Shown: positions 44,404 through 48,009 of the stretch, in pieces
How positions within the stretch are numbered: position 1 is the stretch's first letter
Layout: each line of letters starts with the position of its first letter
Source: Myxococcales bacterium
GTDB taxonomy: Bacteria > Myxococcota_A > UBA9042
NCBI GenBank assembly: GCA_009692425.1
Contig: SHZF01000033.1
Span: forward strand, 1 to 48,009
Reading direction: 5' to 3'
DNA length: 48,009 nt
Notes under the pieces: generated by a model
What the model was told of the DNA's origin: nothing
Seen by the model: only the letters and a program-made list of their open reading frames with translations
Databases searched by the model: none
Program-made: the position numbers and the translations under genes

Positions 44404-45712
44404 CCTCGTCGCTGTGCGCGCCCGCACGCTGGCCCTGTTCGACGACCCGCAGTGGCCCGCGCCGGCGCAGTTGGACGCAGTCGTCGATGCCGCGCTGGAC
44501 CGGCGCGATGCCCTCCTCGCGCTGGCCGCCCAGCACCCCACGCCGTTCTACGCGTTCGATCGCGCCGCCCTGCGCCAGGCCCTGCAACGCTTTCGCAGCA
44601 CATTCGACGCCGCCTTGCCGCGCCACGAGTCGTTCTATGCGATCAAGTCAAATCACCACCCGTGGGCCATCGACACGGCGGCCGCAGCGGGGTTCGGCCT
44701 CGACGTGTCCAGTGGCCGCGAACTGCAGTGGGCGCTGGCCCGGCCCGACGTGCCGATCGTGTTCAGCGGCCCCGCGAAGTCCGACGCCGACCTTGCACTT
44801 GCGTTGGACCACGCACCCCGCGTCACTGTGCAACTCGACAGTTTTCGCGAACTGGAACGGCTCGGGGCCCTGACCAGCGCGCGCGACGTGCGGGTGCGGG
44901 CCGGTGTCCGCGTGCACACGCGGCAGCATGGCGCATGGTCGAAGTTCGGCATTGCCCTGTCCGATCTGCCGCGCTTCTGGCAGGCGGCGAGCGCGTGGCC
45001 GGGCGTCGAGTTGTGTGGCATCCAGAGCCACCTGTCGTGGAACCGCAATGCGGAACCCTACGAGCGCGTGCTCGCCGACCTCGGGGCCTGCTTGCGCGTC
45101 GCGTTCACGGCGAGCCAGCGGGGCCAGTTGCGCTTTGTCGACATCGGCGGCGGCTTTCGACCCCACCAGTTGGAGGGCGGGGTGCCCACCGACCATCCGC
45201 TCGCCGCCATCGCGCAGGCCGCCAATGACCACGCTGGCGTCGCCACCCACTTTGCCCACGACTCGATCGCCAAGCCGTCCGTGCCGCTGGAGACCTACGC
45301 CGAAGCCATCGGGCGCGCGTTTGCTGAGCACATCCTGCCCCTGGCCGACGTCGCCGGCTGGACCGAGCCGGGGCGCATCGTATCGACGTTTGCGCTGCAC
45401 CTCGTCGTGCGCGTGGTCGACCGCAAGTCCGCCGGGCTCGTCATCGTCGATGGCGGCACGCACATGGTCGGCTGGGAGAAGTACCTGCACATCCACGCGC
45501 CCGTCATCAACCTGACGCGGCCATCGCGGGCAGCGATCCCGGTCGTGTTGGGCGGCGCGCTGTGCGATTGCGAAGACGTGCTGGGGCGCCATTGCTACGC
45601 GAGCGCGACCGAGGAGGGCGACGTGCTCGTGATGCCGTGGCAGGGGGCGTACACGTGGGCGACGGCGCAGGCGTTCATCCGCGACGTGCCCGACGTGGTG
45701 GAACTGGTGTGA
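44390..45712 (+). CDS. Type III PLP-dependent decarboxylase (alanine-racemase fold)
   Basis: 440 residues from the ATG at 44390, with GGAG eight bases upstream, overlapping the previous gene by 14 bases. The TIM-barrel PLP site is SFYAIKSNHHP (Schiff-base Lys86), followed by GFGLDVSSGREL. The phosphate-binding loop is FVDIGGGFRP, and the C-terminal active-site segment is GALCDCEDVLGRHC. This is the ornithine/diaminopimelate decarboxylase family, which also includes decarboxylases of siderophore pathways. It removes a carboxylate from an amino acid or from a peptide made by the ligases. The substrate specificity segment cannot be read reliably. This gene closes the run. Confidence 0.88.
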   Translation: MLLDDLVAVRARTLALFDDPQWPAPAQLDAVVDAALDRRDALLALAAQHPTPFYAFDRAALRQALQRFRSTFDAALPRHESFYAIKSNHHPWAIDTAAAAGFGLDVSSGRELQWALARPDVPIVFSGPAKSDADLALALDHAPRVTVQLDSFRELERLGALTSARDVRVRAGVRVHTRQHGAWSKFGIALSDLPRFWQAASAWPGVELCGIQSHLSWNRNAEPYERVLADLGACLRVAFTASQRGQLRFVDIGGGFRPHQLEGGVPTDHPLAAIAQAANDHAGVATHFAHDSIAKPSVPLETYAEAIGRAFAEHILPLADVAGWTEPGRIVSTFALHLVVRVVDRKSAGLVIVDGGTHMVGWEKYLHIHAPVINLTRPSRAAIPVVLGGALCDCEDVLGRHCYASATEEGDVLVMPWQGAYTWATAQAFIRDVPDVVELV

Positions 45713-46072
45713 AATGCGTGGAGCCGGTTGGGCCTGCCCATTCACCCGCTGCCAACCCCGCGCTGCAGCAGCCGCAACCAGCGCAGGCCACCAAAATCGC
45801 TGGAGGTCACCGTCGCAGAGGCTATGCGCACGTGCGCCACGTCGGGCTCGTCTTTGGCCGCCAGCGGCGCCGCCCGAGCAACCTGCCGTGCCCCAGCTTG
45901 CCGAATTCCATCGTCGGAAATCGCAGGTCGGTCTGGACAGGGGTGCTGGCGGCGTGCGCAGTCGCTGGCGCCCGGCCCACCACATCGGCGATGCTCACGC
46001 GGCGCCATCTCGTGCGCACTCGCCGCTCATTGGCGCGCACTCCGCGGGCGCGCCGCGCTCCGGAGGCAAACG
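45713..46072. other. Intergenic region (360 bases), no supported gene
   Basis: Between the decarboxylase gene and the lipase-like gene. A minus-strand frame of 88 codons (45742-46008) ends in a protein-like stretch, APLAAKDEPDVAHVRIASAT then SSDFGGLRWLRLLQRG, while the neighbouring frame reads TPVQTDLRFPTMEFGKLG. Together they look like the frameshifted end of a decayed gene, but no start site or family is recognisable. The right end holds the ribosome binding site (ggagg) of the next gene. Confidence 0.35.
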
Positions 46073-48009
46073 ATGACCCGAACCTCCTTCGCCGCGTGGC
46101 CGGCCGCAAGCCTGTGGCTGGCGTCGTGTGCCACCGAAGAACCACCCGTCGCGCCCGAACCCGCCGCCCGCACGGCGTACTGGAGCGCAGCGGCGGCCGA
46201 CCCCTGCAATCCCATCGCGCGGGAGTGGGACTGCATGCTGCCGTTCCCGTCGGACTGGTTTCGCCCGCGCCTGGGCAACGCCGGGCCGTGGCAGATGCGC
46301 TTGCCGACCGTGGCGCTGCCAGCGCGGGCCGAAGGGGGCGAGCCCATCGACATGCCCGCCGACGTCAGCGCCGACGGCTTTTCGGTGGGCAGCCAGATCG
46401 CGGTGCGCGTGCCCGGCAGCGTCGGACCCGCCGGCCTGTTGGCACCCTACCGCGCCGACAAGACGCTGAAGGACAAAGAGTTGGGTGCGTCCATCGCCAA
46501 GGAGAACGCGACGCTGATCCTCGACGCGGACGCCGGCACCTTCGTGCCCCACATCAGTGAGGTCGATGGGCGCGCCGACCTGCTGGACGACCGCGTGCTG
46601 CTGTTGCGGCCTCTGGTGCCGCTGGCGTTCGCGCACCGCCACGTCGTCGTGCTGCGCAAGGGCTTGCAGCACGCCGACGGCCGCGCCATCGAGCGCCCGG
46701 CCGGGATGCAGGCGCTGATCGACGCCAAGGCGCCCGCCGCCGAACCACTGCGCGCATTGCACACTTGGTACGACCAGCGGATCTGGCCGCCGCTGGCCAA
46801 GGTGGGCATCGCGCGCGCCGACGTGCTGCTGGCATGGGACTTCACGACGGCGTCGCAGGCTTCGGTGCAGGCAGACCTGCTCGGCATCCGCGCACTGATG
46901 GCAAAAGCACTCGCGGCAGAGCCCGTCGTGGCCACCGTCACCAGCGTCGAGACGGCGCCGGAGCCCCACGTGGCGCGCCGCATCCACGGCGAACTGTCGG
47001 TGCCCGCGTTCGTGACGGACTGCAAGCCCGGCGCGCGGCTGTTTCGCGACAGTGCCGGCCTGGTGGCGCGCAACGGCTCGTGCCCGGTGCCGTTTGTCGC
47101 GATCGTGCCACCATCCGTAGCGACCGGCACGGCGAAGGCTCCCGTGCGCGTGCTGCAGTACGGCCACGGGTTCTTCGGCGACCGCAGCGAGGCCCAGGGC
47201 GCCTACGGCGCTGAACTCGCTGACAAGTTGGGGGCAGTCGTCGTCGCGGTCGACTGGTGGGGCATGTCGAAGCCGGACCTCGGCAAAGTCGTCGATGACC
47301 TGCTCAACCGGCCGTGGCATGCGCTGCGCTTCATCGAGCGCGTGCACCAGGCAATGGCGAACCAGCTGGCGCTGACCGCAGCCGCCAAGACCACGCTCGC
47401 TGCGCTGCCGGACCTGCGGTCGGGCGGCAAGCCGCTTTTCGACCCCAGCCACGTCTACTTTGTCGGCCACAGCCAGGGTCACATCCTCGGCGGGGTCTAT
47501 GTGGCGATTGCGCTTGACATCGACCGCGCGGTGCTTGGCGTGGGTGGCGCGGGTTTCGGCCACATGATGGCGCGCGCTCGGCCGTTTGCGGACTTTCGCG
47601 GCATGATCGACATCATGACGCAGTCCCACGGCGCCACCTCGAAGGTGCAGTTGTTGATGGTGTCGGCGTTCGACCGCATCGACCCGCTGGCATGGTCGGG
47701 CGGCCTGCGTGCGGACGCCGCCGGCAAGGTCGCCCGGCCGATCCTGCTGCACACCGGGCTGGCCGATGCCCAGGTTCCGAATCTTTGCAGTCATTTGCAC
47801 GCGCGCGCGCTCGGCGCCGTCCACTTGCAGCCCGCACCGCGCCCGGTCTTCGGGCTGGCCACGACACCGGGGCCATCCCTCGGCCACACGCTCGTAGAGT
47901 TCGATTTCGGCGTCGAGGCTCCGGACGCCCTGCCACAGCCCGGCGCCAAGGCCAACGGCGTGCACGAGGGTGTGCGGCGGGCCGAGGCTGCGATCCAGCA
48001 GATGGATGC
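46073..48009 (+). CDS. Lipase-like alpha/beta-hydrolase lipoprotein (3' partial)
   Basis: The frame runs open from the ATG at 46073 to the end of the window (645 complete codons, no stop). GGAGG lies seven bases upstream. A signal sequence ends in the lipobox LASC. The N-terminal domain with MLPFPSDWFRP resembles the bacterial virulence-factor lipase N-terminal region. The hydrolase core has an oxyanion region YGHGFFGDRSEAQG, the nucleophile elbow VGHSQG (Ser), a likely acid Asp in LADAQVPN, and His in NGVHEGVRR, so the catalytic triad appears complete. It is probably an outer-membrane or exported esterase. The antisense frame over the same stretch is long but not protein-like. Confidence 0.85.
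   Translation, partial: MTRTSFAAWPAASLWLASCATEEPPVAPEPAARTAYWSAAAADPCNPIAREWDCMLPFPSDWFRPRLGNAGPWQMRLPTVALPARAEGGEPIDMPADVSADGFSVGSQIAVRVPGSVGPAGLLAPYRADKTLKDKELGASIAKENATLILDADAGTFVPHISEVDGRADLLDDRVLLLRPLVPLAFAHRHVVVLRKGLQHADGRAIERPAGMQALIDAKAPAAEPLRALHTWYDQRIWPPLAKVGIARADVLLAWDFTTASQASVQADLLGIRALMAKALAAEPVVATVTSVETAPEPHVARRIHGELSVPAFVTDCKPGARLFRDSAGLVARNGSCPVPFVAIVPPSVATGTAKAPVRVLQYGHGFFGDRSEAQGAYGAELADKLGAVVVAVDWWGMSKPDLGKVVDDLLNRPWHALRFIERVHQAMANQLALTAAAKTTLAALPDLRSGGKPLFDPSHVYFVGHSQGHILGGVYVAIALDIDRAVLGVGGAGFGHMMARARPFADFRGMIDIMTQSHGATSKVQLLMVSAFDRIDPLAWSGGLRADAAGKVARPILLHTGLADAQVPNLCSHLHARALGAVHLQPAPRPVFGLATTPGPSLGHTLVEFDFGVEAPDALPQPGAKANGVHEGVRRAEAAIQQMD

Noticed and set aside
41737-44541. 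934-codon minus-strand open frame across the ATP-grasp genes
   Set aside because: Arg/Gln/His/Ala-rich and opposite to genes with clear ATP-grasp motifs.
45995-47965. 656-codon minus-strand open frame opposite the lipase-like gene
   Set aside because: The plus strand has a signal sequence, lipobox and full catalytic triad. The minus frame has no recognisable motif and shadow-like composition.
1-48009. tRNA, rRNA, CRISPR array, riboswitch or replication origin
   Set aside because: I looked for conserved stems, spaced repeats and DnaA-box clusters while reading and found none that I could support.

Overview
The window is high-GC DNA, estimated by eye at about 65-70 %, with dense bacterial gene packing. 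Several features point to a myxobacterium-like member of the Myxococcota (formerly Deltaproteobacteria). These are an AgmX/PglI-type protein, a MYXO-CTERM-like tail, SspB-like domains of the form seen in myxobacteria, many lipoproteins and Cys-rich secreted proteins, and an ascorbate-dependent-monooxygenase-like protein. I could not place it to genus. I saw no rRNA, tRNA, CRISPR array, phage or intact insertion sequence.

Layout. 1-2.1 kb: the 3' end of a large exported P-domain/Cys-repeat protein and an IS630-type transposase relic. 2.1-4.7 kb: a coupled phosphonate-type binding lipoprotein and membrane diguanylate cyclase. 4.8-10.0 kb: an LtaS-like phosphoglycerol transferase, a PlsC-like acyltransferase, a YceF-type Maf pyrophosphatase and histidine ammonia-lyase. 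10.1-13.6 kb: an FG-GAP-like exported protein, a MITE-like element, a CX4CH cytochrome c-like protein coupled to a PHM-like copper protein, and a small Cys-rich lipoprotein. 13.6-21.8 kb: a hybrid histidine kinase, an ATP-grasp ligase, an ACE-like M2 peptidase, class I fumarase and a radical SAM protein. 21.9-25.9 kb: a frameshifted MYXO-CTERM protein joined in frame to a GT87-like membrane protein, and a helical exported protein. 25.9-35.1 kb: two further modular exported proteins of the same kind as the first gene, an AgmX/PglI protein, an internally deleted MFS pseudogene, and a lipoprotein with 17 Cys-rich modules and a fibrinogen-like end. 35.2-41.2 kb: a three-fold SspB-like protein, an 18-bp minisatellite, an LEA2-like lipoprotein and a large beta-propeller lipoprotein. 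41.2-45.7 kb: a four-gene run of a Cys-cluster protein, two ATP-grasp ligases and a type III PLP decarboxylase. The window ends inside a lipase-like lipoprotein gene.

Two themes stand out. First, three exported proteins (1-1796, 25918-27501, 32682-35081) are built from the same parts (an N-terminal module with a CSGC motif, G-[YW]-x-[DE]-L repeats, a CGTGLV motif, P-domains) but end in different presumed binding domains. They look like a family of surface fibres or adhesins. Second, the 41.2-45.7 kb run has the enzyme content of a compact amino-acid or peptide-ligation pathway and is the best candidate here for an undescribed biosynthetic system. All functional statements rest on motif recognition by eye, with no database search.
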